Source: Opitutaceae bacterium
Lineage (GTDB): Bacteria > Verrucomicrobiota > Verrucomicrobiia > Opitutales > Opitutaceae
Reading direction: 5' to 3'
Assembly (NCBI GenBank): GCA_005792355.1
Contig: SXSC01000263.1
Span: 1 to 52,039 of the forward strand
DNA: 52,039 nucleotides
A model generated the notes under the pieces. That model had not been told where the DNA came from. It saw only the letters and a list, made by a program, of their open reading frames with translations, and ran no database searches. Of the stretch, positions 19,037-28,419 are shown one piece after another. Position 1 is the first letter of the stretch. Each line of letters opens with the position of its first letter. A program made the position numbers and the translations under genes.

Positions 19037-22000
19037 TCACGGCCGCTGTCGTCGCCGCGGCGCATCCCCTGGCGCCCCCGCCGCCGGGGCTTCCGCCGCC
19101 ACCGGCGCACTCCGGCCCAACATCGTCCGGAAGATAAAATCCGCCTGCACCTGCCGGTAGTGTCGCCCCGCAATGCCGTGCCGCGATTCCGGATACAACA
19201 TCAGCTCGAACGGCTTGTTCGCCTCCTGGAGCGCCTGGATCAGCCGCACGCTGTTTTGCACGTGCACGTTGTCGTCGATCATCCCGTGGACGAGTAGCAG
19301 CCGGCCGTGCAGATTCCTGGCCGCCTCGAGCACGCTCCCCGCTTTATAGCCCTCCGGGTTCTCCTGCGGCGTCAGCATGTACCGCTCGGTGTACACCGAA
19401 TCATACTCGCGCCAGTCCGTCACGGGAGCGCCGGCAATCCCCGCCGCGAAGAGTTTGCTGTGCGTCATCGCGTAGGCCGTGATGTACCCGCCGAAACTGT
19501 GGCCCGCCAGCCCGACCTTCGCCGCGTCGGCCCACGGATTGGCCGTCAACCACGAGAGGGCTGTCGCGATATCCTTGAGTTCCCCCTGCCCAAACCGCTT
19601 GTAGGCGGTCCACGCCGAAACCGCGCCTTTGCCACTGGCACTGCGCGGGTCCGCCCGAAAGGCGAGAATCCCCGCCGTCGCGAGTGCCTGGTCCAGGACG
19701 CGCCCCGGGCCCGACCCACTCCAGCTGTCGCTCACGACCGGGGCGTGCGGCCCCGCATAGGTCATGAACCAAACAGGGTACTTTTTCGCCGGGTCAAAGT
19801 CCGGCGGCTTCACCAAGGTCGCCTCCAGCACGAATCCATCGGGCGTCGTGATCTGATGCCGGGTGCTTTCGGCCAGCTTGAACGTCTCCCGCGCCCGCAC
19901 CGGATTGGTATCCAATACCCGCACCACCGCACCATCCTGCAGCGACCGCAACGCCACCTGGGTCGGTCGCTCGCGACTCGACCATGAATCGACAAAAAGA
20001 TCCCCCCGGGGCGCAACCGACGTCCGGTGCGCCCCGCTTTCGTGGGTCAGCCGCTTGATTTCCGAGCCGTCCAGCTTCACCCGGTACAGGTCCGCCCCGA
20101 GCGGATTGTCCTTCGTCGCCATGACGAACGCGACGCCCTCGGCCTCGTCCACCCGGGCGACTTCCCGGCATTCCCAATCCCCGCTGGTCACCTGCCGGAG
20201 CAGCTTCCCGTCCTTGTCGTAATGATACAGGTGCTTCCAGCCCGATCGTTCCGACGCGAACAAGAATGATCCGTCCTTCAGGAATCGCAGCAGCGGGCTG
20301 TCCCCGACCCACGCTGCCGTCGTCTCGCGGAATAAAACTTTCCCGGCGCCACCTGCCGCGGGCGCCGCCACCAGGTCCAGCCACGTTTGCACGCGGTTGG
20401 TCACGCCCACCACCACGCCCGAGGAATCCAGCCTCCAGGCCACCAGCGTCACCAGCATGTTGTCGGGCGTGTAGCCCGTCAGATCGATTTCCGCCGGGGT
20501 TCCGCCCGCCACCGTCACGGTAAACACTTTCGCCCGCGGGTTGGACTCGCCGGACCTGGGATACGCCGTGGTTTCGGTGCCCTGCTGGATCCGCGCGTTG
20601 TTCACGATCGCGTGCTTCGGAACCGACGCACTGTCCGTCTCCAGATAAGCCAGGCGCGTGGAATCCGGAGACCACCAGTAGACTTTCCAGGAGCGTCCGA
20701 AGAGCTCCTCGAAATACACCCAGGCGGCCTTGCCATGGCGCAGCGTATCCGTGCCACCGGTCGTGAGCGCCCGCTCGCTGCCGGTCGCCACGTCCACCAC
20801 CCACAGATCATTCCGGCGCACGAAGGCGACGAAACTGCCGTCCGGGCTGAACGACGGAATCTCTTCCGTTTCCGGCGTGCTCGTGAGTCGGCGCACGCGC
20901 CATTCGTCGACCGCGCAGTAATAAAGATCATTCTCGTGCTCCGCGAAAAACGCCGTCCGCTCCTCGTTCCAGCGGGCGCGCTCCGCCACCGCCTTCGACG
21001 CCTTCTCCCCGATCGCCGGCAGAGCCGCCAGCGCCTTGGCCACGGCGTCCAGGTCAATGGCCGTCAGGGCCCGCCCGCTACGCGCGTCGTGGGTCCGCAG
21101 CTTGCCTTCGCGATTCTGCCGAAATTTTTCTCCATCCTCCAGCCACTCCTGCCCGCTGGTGGGTGACCCGCCCAGATTCGGCGGGTTCGCTCCCTGCCAG
21201 TCTTCAATCGTGATCGCCCGCGGTGCCGTGCGTTCCTCGGCCAGCACTGGCGCCACCACCGTCAGAAGCCCCGCCGGTGCCAGCACGCGTACCACGGCAA
21301 AGTCGCCGCCTTGGGCGAGGCCCGCATCGAAACAATTCCACGTCGCCAACCCGTCCGCCGCCCCCGGCTCCAGCAGGTAGCTCGCGAGCCCCCCAAGCTT
21401 CTGGCTCGTCCGCACCACGAACATCCCCGGCTCCAGCTGGCGCGACTCTGTTCGCGCTGTGACTTCCAATCGCAGCGTGCGGTGGCCTTGAAACATTTTT
21501 TCCGCCCGGCTGACCTTGTCCACCCGGTAGACCTCGGCGTCCACTTCCACGCTCTCGCGCAACTCATCCACCTGCACTCCGTGACGCTGCAACGTCTCAA
21601 TCGCCACACTCGCCGACGCCGGGAGCACGTACGCGTGAGCCCGGCGCACGCTCGCCGCCGCCACGAAATTCGCCCGGTGCTCGACCAGATAGTCCTTGAT
21701 CGTCTCGGTGCGGATCCGGCGCGGGCCCTCGGTCTTCTCGACGTAGCCCGGCACCGTCACCTTGTCGTCATAGGCCTGCATCGTCGATCGAATCGCCACG
21801 GTGTCCGCCTCGCCCGGTTCGCGCCCGGCCTTGACCGCGGCATCATCGGCCTTCGTGAGCAGCGCCTTGATCTCGGTTTTTTTCTCCGCCACCCACTGCA
21901 GGCACTCACCCACGAACGCGACCTGCGCACGCACGCGTTGCTCGTAGGTCGCGTAACTGTACGCCTCGGTGAGGATCGAGATCCGGTTGCGCATTCCGAC

Positions 22001-22885
22001 ATACCGCACGCCGTAACGCGGCTCATCGGGGTAATCCTCCCAGGCCGAGTGATTCCGCCCGAAGTTCCCGTAGAAAAACGTCTCCATTTCGTGCTTCTCC
22101 TTCATCCGCGCCCCGACGCCCGGCAGCAGCGTCCGGTTCACATATTCGATGATGGCGCGATCACCCGCCGGATTCTTCGGTCCGCCGTAGGTCAGCACGT
22201 AGCGATGGTGCGAACCGTTCGTCGTGTGCGTGTCGATCACCACCGCGGGATCCCAGCGCCGGAGAAAACCCACCAACGCGCGCGTCTCCGGCGCCTCGAG
22301 TTTCACAAAATCACGATTCAGGTCCAGGCCCGCCGCATTCTCGCGCCGGCCCTGTCCGTCCTCCGGTCCGATCTGGCCGGGGCGTGTGTCTTTGCTCATC
22401 TGCTCGTTGCCGTCGGCATTGTAGTTGGGCACCACCGCGAGGATCACGTTCTTCAGCAATTCGACATGCGCCTGCGGCCTCGCGGCGATGTCCCGCAGCA
22501 GCGCGAGCAGCCCTTCTTTGCCATCGACCTCGCCCGCGTGGATGTTTCCGACGCACAACACGAGCAACTTCCCGCTCTTGGTGGCCTCCTCCGGTTTGCT
22601 CACCGGTGGGTCCGCCAGAATCGCGAGGGGAATCTCCCGCCCCTCTCCGCTTTTTCCCAGCGACGAAACTCGCACCAGCTTCGAACCCGCCGCAAGCGCA
22701 TCTAAAAATGTTTTCACCTCGGCGAAATTCGACGTCGCCTTGTAGGCACTCCGCTCCGCCACCGTCTGCAGCTCCGCCAGCGGCGGGGGAGTTGCCGCAG
22801 CCCCTGCTGCGGTGGGTTGGGCGCGAACGGCGAGTGCAACCAGCAAGATGACGCCGCAAACCACGAGGGGACGAAGTTGTCGCAT
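19037..22885 (-). CDS. Secreted two-enzyme peptidase: M14 zinc carboxypeptidase fused to S9B dipeptidyl peptidase IV
   Basis: 1282 aa in one frame. Signal peptide 1-22 (MRQLRPLVVCGVILLVALAV). The M14 carboxypeptidase part (about 40-600) has zinc ligands His116/Glu119 (NIHAGEVDG) and His220 (IDTHTTNG), and catalytic Glu307 (ILTEAYSYAT). From about 645 a DPP IV beta-propeller begins (RRLTSTPETEEIPSFSPDGS), with the double-Glu motif WVYFEELFGRSW that fixes the substrate N-terminus in DPP IV. The S9 alpha/beta-hydrolase domain has Ser1130 (GHSFGGY), Asp1204 (HGMIDDNVH) and His1236 (ESRHGIAG). All catalytic residues of both enzymes are kept. It should trim peptides outside the cytoplasm from both ends. 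The ATG at 22885 begins the signal peptide; 87 more upstream codons are open but not signal-like. It stands alone, divergent from the TonB-dependent receptor. Confidence 0.92.
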   Translation of the reverse strand: MRQLRPLVVCGVILLVALAVRAQPTAAGAAATPPPLAELQTVAERSAYKATSNFAEVKTFLDALAAGSKLVRVSSLGKSGEGREIPLAILADPPVSKPEEATKSGKLLVLCVGNIHAGEVDGKEGLLALLRDIAARPQAHVELLKNVILAVVPNYNADGNEQMSKDTRPGQIGPEDGQGRRENAAGLDLNRDFVKLEAPETRALVGFLRRWDPAVVIDTHTTNGSHHRYVLTYGGPKNPAGDRAIIEYVNRTLLPGVGARMKEKHEMETFFYGNFGRNHSAWEDYPDEPRYGVRYVGMRNRISILTEAYSYATYEQRVRAQVAFVGECLQWVAEKKTEIKALLTKADDAAVKAGREPGEADTVAIRSTMQAYDDKVTVPGYVEKTEGPRRIRTETIKDYLVEHRANFVAAASVRRAHAYVLPASASVAIETLQRHGVQVDELRESVEVDAEVYRVDKVSRAEKMFQGHRTLRLEVTARTESRQLEPGMFVVRTSQKLGGLASYLLEPGAADGLATWNCFDAGLAQGGDFAVVRVLAPAGLLTVVAPVLAEERTAPRAITIEDWQGANPPNLGGSPTSGQEWLEDGEKFRQNREGKLRTHDARSGRALTAIDLDAVAKALAALPAIGEKASKAVAERARWNEERTAFFAEHENDLYYCAVDEWRVRRLTSTPETEEIPSFSPDGSFVAFVRRNDLWVVDVATGSERALTTGGTDTLRHGKAAWVYFEELFGRSWKVYWWSPDSTRLAYLETDSASVPKHAIVNNARIQQGTETTAYPRSGESNPRAKVFTVTVAGGTPAEIDLTGYTPDNMLVTLVAWRLDSSGVVVGVTNRVQTWLDLVAAPAAGGAGKVLFRETTAAWVGDSPLLRFLKDGSFLFASERSGWKHLYHYDKDGKLLRQVTSGDWECREVARVDEAEGVAFVMATKDNPLGADLYRVKLDGSEIKRLTHESGAHRTSVAPRGDLFVDSWSSRERPTQVALRSLQDGAVVRVLDTNPVRARETFKLAESTRHQITTPDGFVLEATLVKPPDFDPAKKYPVWFMTYAGPHAPVVSDSWSGSGPGRVLDQALATAGILAFRADPRSASGKGAVSAWTAYKRFGQGELKDIATALSWLTANPWADAAKVGLAGHSFGGYITAYAMTHSKLFAAGIAGAPVTDWREYDSVYTERYMLTPQENPEGYKAGSVLEAARNLHGRLLLVHGMIDDNVHVQNSVRLIQALQEANKPFELMLYPESRHGIAGRHYRQVQADFIFRTMLGRSAPVAAEAPAAGAPGDAPRRRQRP

Positions 22886-23005
22886 AGAATGATCCGAGGA
22901 AGCCGGGCCCGACGCGGAAGGACGAGGAAATTGCGTCGCGGCGCTCAGGCGGGGCCCATCTCCCGATCTTCGAACTGACCGGGCACCACCGGCCTCAATC
23001 GATTT

Positions 23006-23031
23006 CGGAGGGCGGCGCTTGGTCGCAGCCG
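23006..23031. repeat. Dispersed 26-nt repeat
   Basis: Begins CGGAGGGCGGCGCTTGGTCG and matches 11071-11096 with 2 mismatches in 26. Confidence 0.6.
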
Positions 23032-23069
23032 CATTCGCGCTCGGGGACATGCCAACCGCCCAGCCAAAA

Positions 23070-23101
23070 GCCCGTTGGGGACAACGGGCTCCACCGTTCA
23101 A
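23070..23101. repeat. Dispersed 32-nt repeat, copy upstream of the receptor gene
   Basis: Contains CCCGTTGGGGACAACGGG, itself a small palindrome, followed by CTCCACC. It matches 26959-26990, just after the receptor gene, with 4 mismatches in 32. Confidence 0.65.
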
Positions 23102-23641
23102 CGAATCGTTCCGGCCGGGCCCGCCACTCCATCCGGCGGAACGCACCGAGTTCCGCTCGATCGAGTGTTCGCTTCCACTCGCCCACGGCTACGAGGGTGT
23201 GCGCAGATTGCCGCGGACGCACCGCATTTCCGCTGGTGCGGCGGGCAGCTCCCGACGGCTGGCACCGGCCATGTCTGGTGCTTCTCACCGGGAAAGAACG
23301 ATCTTTCCATGCCACATGAGGCGGCTATGAAGGATCCCCTCTACCCCGCGTTCCGGATTCCTCTTTCGGAAACACGCATACCTTCGGCGCACTTCCCCGT
23401 CATGAATCTTCCTCAGCCGCCTGCCGCCATCGCCCGCCGGCCCGCTCTGGTTCGGGCTTTTCGCTTTCTGCTCTCGGGCGAAGCCAGACCGGGTTCGGTG
23501 TCTTGTGCACCCGGCACCGACGTGTTGGTATCCGGGCACCGCCCAAATCCGCCGGACAAGTTTGATTTTAGCTCGCCTGACCTCCACGCGTGCGACGGCC
23601 CACGGCCCGAACATCGTCACGCACCCCACCAAGCGCCGGAA

Positions 23642-26600
23642 GTGGGTTGGAAACGCGGGCTCCTCGCCGGCTTTCTCCTCTGCACCTGCCTGGCGACGGC
23701 GCAGCAGCTCGCCACCGGCACGATCGAGGGCCGCGTCCAGAACGTGCGCACCGGCGAATATCTCGAAAACGCGCGCGTCTCCCTCGCGGGCACCGCGCTC
23801 ACGGCGTTCACCGAATCGGACGGCACCTACCACCTGATCAACGTTCCACCCGGCCCGGCGAAACTCACCGTGTTCTTCACCGGGATGCCGGTGCAGACGT
23901 TCGGGATCACCGTCACCCCCGGCCAGACCGTCGTGCACCATCTCAATCTCGCCTCAGCTCCAGTCACCCCGGGACACAACGACGGCACCGTGAAACTGTC
24001 CCGCTTCGTCGTGGCGGAGTCGCGCGAGATGGAGGCGGCCGCGCTGGCGATCAACGAGCAGCGGTTCGCCGCGAACATCCGGACCGTCGTCTCCACCGAG
24101 GAGTTCGGCAGCATCGCCGAGACCAACATGGGCGAGTTCCTGAAGTTCATGCCGGGGATGACCATCGACTATAATGCCGGCAACGCACGGGAGGTCTCGA
24201 TCAGTGGCGTGCCGACCGGCAACGTGCCGATCACCATCGACGGTTTCAGCGTCGCCAGCACCGGAGTCGGCGCCACCGGTCGCGCGATCTCCCTCGACTT
24301 CCTCGGCATCAACAACGCCTCGCGCGTCGAGGTGTCCTATTCGCCCACGCCGGAGTCGCAGGGCTCGGCCCTCGCCGGTTCCGTCAATGTGGTGCCGCGG
24401 AGCTCCTTCGGCCGCTCCCGCCCGCTCTTCAGCACCAGCGCCTACCTGAGCATGCGCGACAACGCGCGCGATTTTCACCGGACGCCGGGCCCGCGCCGGG
24501 AACCCACCCGCAAGGTTCTCCCCGGGTTCGATTTCGCCTGGATCAGGCCGGTCAACGCGCGGTTCGGCTTCACGCTCTCGGCCGGCACCTCGCGCATTTA
24601 TGCCGGACAGGAGCTGCTGCAGAACACGTGGCGCGGCGTGAACGCCGTCACCAACGGCAGCACCTTTCCCAACACCACGATCGACCGCCCGTACCTCTCG
24701 CAGTTCATCGCGCGCGTCAGCACCACCGTCAACGAACGGCATTCCTTCGGCTTGACGCTGGATTACAAGCTCTCGCCTCACGACCGCCTCACCTTCGCCT
24801 ACCAGTGGTCGTCCTTCTCGTCGGACCTCATGCAACGGAGCCTGACGTTCAACGTGAACCGCGTGCTGAGCTTCTCCCCGACGTCGACCCGCGGCGAGGC
24901 CGGCGCGGGCTCGCTGGCGATCACGACGGAAAACGGCACCGACCGGCTTAACCGCACCTATATGCCCTCGCTGGTCTGGCGCCACGACGGTCCGCTCTGG
25001 AACGCGGAAGCCGGCGCCAGCCTGTCCTACGCGACCAACCACGTGCGCGGCGTCGACAAGGGCTTCTTCAATCTCCTCACCGCCCAGCGCACGGGCGTGA
25101 CCGTGGCGTTCGACGATATCTTCTATCTGCGGCCCAACACCATCACCGTCACCGACGGCCCCACCGGCGCGCCGCTCAATCCGTACTCGATCGACAACTA
25201 CGTCCTGAGCACGGTCACGGCCCAGCGGAGAAATCCGATCGACGCCCAGAACACCGCCTATGCCAGTCTGCGCCGCGCTTTTTATGGCCGCGTCCCCGTG
25301 ACCCTCAAGGCCGGGCTCGATGTGCGGCAGCTGACCCGCCAGTATCGCAACCACAGCCTGCCCTACACCTACGTCGGCCGCGACGGGCGCACGAGCACGG
25401 CCCCGCAGGGCGGCGACGACCACGCCGCGCCCTTCCTCGACGCGAGTTTCTCTCCGCCGGCCGGCCCGTTCGGCCTGCCCGCGATCCAATGGGTGAGCCC
25501 GGAGGCACCCTGGGACTTTTATCAGAAAAACCCCACCCAGTTCGTGCCCGATGAAAACGGCGCGTATCGGACGCTCATGACCTCGTCGAAGCGCGCCGAG
25601 GAGCTCATCTCCGCCGTCTATCTGCGGGGCGACGTGCAGTTCCTGGACCGCCGGCTCAAGCTGGTCGGCGGATTGCGCGCCGAGCAGACCAACATCGAGG
25701 CGCATGCCGTGCTCACCGACAACTCGCGCAATGTGCGGCGCGACGCGGCGGGCCGGCCCATGCTCGGCGCCAACGGCCGGCCGCTGGCGATCACGAGCAA
25801 CGCCCTCGAGACGGCGCGACTCACCCTCATCGAACGCGGCGCGCGGGCGGACAGGGAATTTCTCACGCTTTTCCCGAATTTGAACGCGAGCTATAACCTG
25901 CGCGAGAACCTCATCGTCCGCACCGCCCTCTATCGCTCCATCGGCCGTCCGGACCTCGGCCAGTATGCGGGCGCTCTCACCCTGCCCGACACCGACGCAC
26001 CGCCGGGCCCGACCAATCAGATCAGTCTCAGCAACGCCGCGGTCAAGCCTTGGACCGCCCGGTCGGTGAACGCGCGCGTCGAATATTATTTCGCGGGTGT
26101 CGGCCAGGTGTCGGTCGGCGCGTTCCGGCGGGATTTCGAAAACTTCTTCGGCGCGACCGCGTTTCATGTGACTCCGGAGTTTCTCGCGCTCTACAGCCTG
26201 GATCCGGCGATCTACGGCGCGTATGATGCGGCGACGCAGCAGAACATCCCCGCGACGGTCCGGATGAGCGGCGTCGATCTAAACTACAAGCAGGCGCTGA
26301 CTTTCCTGCCGCACTGGGCGCGCGGAGTTCAGGCGTTCGCCAATGCCACGGCGATGCGGGCCACCGGGCCGGCGATCGCCAATTTCACCGGACTCAACCT
26401 GATTCCCCGCGGCGGCAGCTGGGGCCTGAGCCTCACTCGCCAGAAATTCAACGTGCGGGCCAACTGGAATTATCGCGGACGGCAGCGCGGCGGGTTGGTC
26501 GCCGCCGGACAGGGCATCGAGCCCGGCACCTACAACTGGACGTCCAAAAGGATGTCGGTCGATCTCTTGGGCGAATACCATTTCCGCCGCAGCCTCTCGT

Positions 26601-26740
26601 TCTTCGCCAATTTGCGAAACATTCGCGACCAGCCGATCGACGGCAAGACCGCCGGACCCAACACTCCAGCCTATGCCCAATTTCGGACGCGCACCCAACT
26701 GGGCGCGCTGTGGAGCTTCGGCGTGAAGGGCACATTTTGA
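23642..26740 (+). CDS. TonB-dependent outer-membrane receptor with N-terminal carboxypeptidase-regulatory-like domain
   Basis: 1032 aa from the GTG at 23642, which places the signal peptide (KRGLLAGFLLCTCLATAQQ) at the start; ATGs at 23402 or 23327 would add 80-105 residues before it and cannot be excluded. A carboxypeptidase-regulatory-like domain follows (TIEGRVQNVRTGEYLENARV, FTESDGTYHLINVPPGPAKL). The plug comes next (NMGEFLKFMPGMTIDYN, VSISGVPTGNVPITIDGFSV, VEVSYSPTPESQGSALAGSV), then a long beta-barrel ending in FGVKGTF with terminal Phe. It should import a large substrate, perhaps an oligosaccharide or peptide, using TonB energy. Substrate unknown; neighbours suggest a scavenging role. 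No SusD-like partner is present. Confidence 0.9.
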   Translation: MGWKRGLLAGFLLCTCLATAQQLATGTIEGRVQNVRTGEYLENARVSLAGTALTAFTESDGTYHLINVPPGPAKLTVFFTGMPVQTFGITVTPGQTVVHHLNLASAPVTPGHNDGTVKLSRFVVAESREMEAAALAINEQRFAANIRTVVSTEEFGSIAETNMGEFLKFMPGMTIDYNAGNAREVSISGVPTGNVPITIDGFSVASTGVGATGRAISLDFLGINNASRVEVSYSPTPESQGSALAGSVNVVPRSSFGRSRPLFSTSAYLSMRDNARDFHRTPGPRREPTRKVLPGFDFAWIRPVNARFGFTLSAGTSRIYAGQELLQNTWRGVNAVTNGSTFPNTTIDRPYLSQFIARVSTTVNERHSFGLTLDYKLSPHDRLTFAYQWSSFSSDLMQRSLTFNVNRVLSFSPTSTRGEAGAGSLAITTENGTDRLNRTYMPSLVWRHDGPLWNAEAGASLSYATNHVRGVDKGFFNLLTAQRTGVTVAFDDIFYLRPNTITVTDGPTGAPLNPYSIDNYVLSTVTAQRRNPIDAQNTAYASLRRAFYGRVPVTLKAGLDVRQLTRQYRNHSLPYTYVGRDGRTSTAPQGGDDHAAPFLDASFSPPAGPFGLPAIQWVSPEAPWDFYQKNPTQFVPDENGAYRTLMTSSKRAEELISAVYLRGDVQFLDRRLKLVGGLRAEQTNIEAHAVLTDNSRNVRRDAAGRPMLGANGRPLAITSNALETARLTLIERGARADREFLTLFPNLNASYNLRENLIVRTALYRSIGRPDLGQYAGALTLPDTDAPPGPTNQISLSNAAVKPWTARSVNARVEYYFAGVGQVSVGAFRRDFENFFGATAFHVTPEFLALYSLDPAIYGAYDAATQQNIPATVRMSGVDLNYKQALTFLPHWARGVQAFANATAMRATGPAIANFTGLNLIPRGGSWGLSLTRQKFNVRANWNYRGRQRGGLVAAGQGIEPGTYNWTSKRMSVDLLGEYHFRRSLSFFANLRNIRDQPIDGKTAGPNTPAYAQFRTRTQLGALWSFGVKGTF

Positions 26741-27063
26741 TCATCCAGGACCAGACGGAAGGAACGAGATTCTGGAATCAAAATGGATTCTCAGGAGGGT
26801 CGGATCCGGGAGGGGTTTAAGCTGAGCGACCAGCTCACCCGGATTCAGGCAGTCGCCGGATCGATTCAGTCGGAGTGCGTTTCACCTCTGAAAACGAGAG
26901 CACTGAAAGGTGGAACCCGATGTCCTCTTCGGGTTTTGAACCGTTCGCGCTCCAATCAGCCCGATGGGGACATCGGGCTCCACCCTTCATTGCATGCTCA
27001 CGGCTTGGGAGGTCGCCACGGAACACACCGCAGACACGAAAAAAATGCCTTCGGGAGTGATGT
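26741..27063. other. Spacer with an inverted repeat, no gene
   Basis: 323 bp between the convergent receptor and DUF1552 genes. It contains the inverted repeat 26905-26990 and no convincing gene. Confidence 0.6.
26905..26990. repeat. Inverted repeat after the receptor gene
   Basis: GGTGGAACCCGATGTCC at 26909-26925 pairs with 26968-26984 (one mismatch in 17). The right half, 26959-26990, matches the repeat at 23070-23101. Its position between convergent stops would fit a transcription barrier or a REP-type element. Confidence 0.65.
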
Positions 27064-28419
27064 TCACAAGCCGGCCAGGCGCGTGTTCGCGTCGCCGAAG
27101 CGATCCAGCCTCACCCCCATGCGATCCATGAGCGAGAGGTGCAGGCTGCACGCGCGGCGGTTTTCGTCGCCGGCTTCGAGGTAGTCGAGCACCCGACCGG
27201 TCCGCAACGAGCCGCCGCCCTTCCCGGCCAGCAGGATCGGCAGTTGGTCCGCGCTATGGGCGTCGCCGTCGAACAGGCTCGAGGCCAGCATCAGGATCGA
27301 GTTATCAAGCAGGGTGCCCTCACCCTCCTTGATCTCCTTCATGCGCTGCGTGAGGTAGGCGAATTGCGCGAGGTGAAATTGATTCGTCTTGAGGTACATC
27401 GCCTCTTTGTCCGCCGCGCGCAGGTTGTGCGTGAGGTCGAGGTGCAGCGCGCCGTGCACGCCGGCGAGGAACTTGAAGTTCATCTGCGAAAGATCGTTGT
27501 TGAGCATCAGCGTGGCGATGCGGCTCTTGTCCATCTGGAACGCGAGCACCGTCAGATCGAGCATGAGCTTCATGTGATCCGGCACGTCTTGCGGCAGCTC
27601 GTTGGCCGGCCGCGGCATGTTCGGCTGTGCCAGGGTGGGCCGCCAGCCCTCGAGCCGCTCGTCCCTGGCCGCGCGCTCGATGCGCTTCTCGATGTCGCGA
27701 ATCGATTCCAGATACTCCTCCAGCTTGGCGCCATCGCTCCGGCTGATCCTCGGCTTGAGGCTCTGCGAATCCCGCCGCACCTCGTCGAGGATGCTGCGGT
27801 CGAGCTTGCGACCCGTGCCGTCGCCCACGAGCCGGTCAAAGGTGCGCGCGGGATAGATTTCCTTCGTCGCCGGCTTGGTGGGCGACAACCACGACAGGCT
27901 CGCACCATAAATCATCGACAGCCCATCCTCGAGCCGCAGCTCGTTCGGCTCGATGCCCAGCACCAGGCTCGGCACCGCCGTGTGACCACCGAGTTGCGCG
28001 GCCAGGACTTGATCCATCGTGGTGCCAACCCGGATCTCGCCCGGATCGAGGCTGACCGGCGCGCCCGACAACACGTTCATGCGGCCGAGGTGCGGGCTCG
28101 TCGAGTCGAGCGCCGTCTGATGGTAGAGCCCTTTGATGAACACCAGATCCTCGCGATGCGGCAGCATCGCCTGCAGGACCGGACCCAGTTCCATCGTGGC
28201 GCCGCCCCCCTTGGCCCACCAATGGATCGGCTCCACGCCGTTGGAGAAAAACACGATGCCGAGCCGCAGTGGCGGCCGGCTGGCTTTCGGACCGGCCGCG
28301 GTCTGCCCCAACACCGGCAACGATTCCATCCACGGCAACGCCAGCGCCACCCCGACCCCGCGCAAGAAATGGCGCCGCGACAGTGCGGGGAAATTCAATT
28401 GGCTCGATTTGAGGTTCAT
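27064..28419 (-). CDS. DUF1552 family protein, Tat-exported
   Basis: 451 aa. The N-terminus has a twin-arginine signal ([20 protein letters not shown]). The body has the DUF1552 features [57 protein letters not shown] and [23 protein letters not shown]1552 proteins belong to the alkaline-phosphatase-like/DUF1501-type exported proteins of Planctomycetes and Verrucomicrobia and are nearly always paired with DUF1592 cytochromes. Biochemical role is unknown. Its ATG overlaps the stop of the upstream cytochrome gene (ATGA at 28416-28419), so the pair is translationally coupled. Confidence 0.9.
   Translation of the reverse strand: MNLKSSQLNFPALSRRHFLRGVGVALALPWMESLPVLGQTAAGPKASRPPLRLGIVFFSNGVEPIHWWAKGGGATMELGPVLQAMLPHREDLVFIKGLYHQTALDSTSPHLGRMNVLSGAPVSLDPGEIRVGTTMDQVLAAQLGGHTAVPSLVLGIEPNELRLEDGLSMIYGASLSWLSPTKPATKEIYPARTFDRLVGDGTGRKLDRSILDEVRRDSQSLKPRISRSDGAKLEEYLESIRDIEKRIERAARDERLEGWRPTLAQPNMPRPANELPQDVPDHMKLMLDLTVLAFQMDKSRIATLMLNNDLSQMNFKFLAGVHGALHLDLTHNLRAADKEAMYLKTNQFHLAQFAYLTQRMKEIKEGEGTLLDNSILMLASSLFDGDAHSADQLPILLAGKGGGSLRTGRVLDYLEAGDENRRACSLHLSLMDRMGVRLDRFGDANTRLAGL

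Larger units (their letters stand above)
22886..23641. other. Upstream region of the peptidase and receptor genes with dispersed repeats
   Basis: 756 bp between two divergent genes. Holds the repeat 23006-23031 (relative of 11071) and 23070-23101 (relative of 26959). In-frame ATGs for the receptor exist at 23309, 23327 and 23402, but the sequence they add has codon use and residues unlike the receptor and would bury the signal peptide, so it is treated as leader. Confidence 0.5.

Noticed and set aside
23954..26167. Long minus-strand open frame of 737 codons
   Set aside because: Antisense shadow of the TonB-dependent receptor; no recognisable motif.
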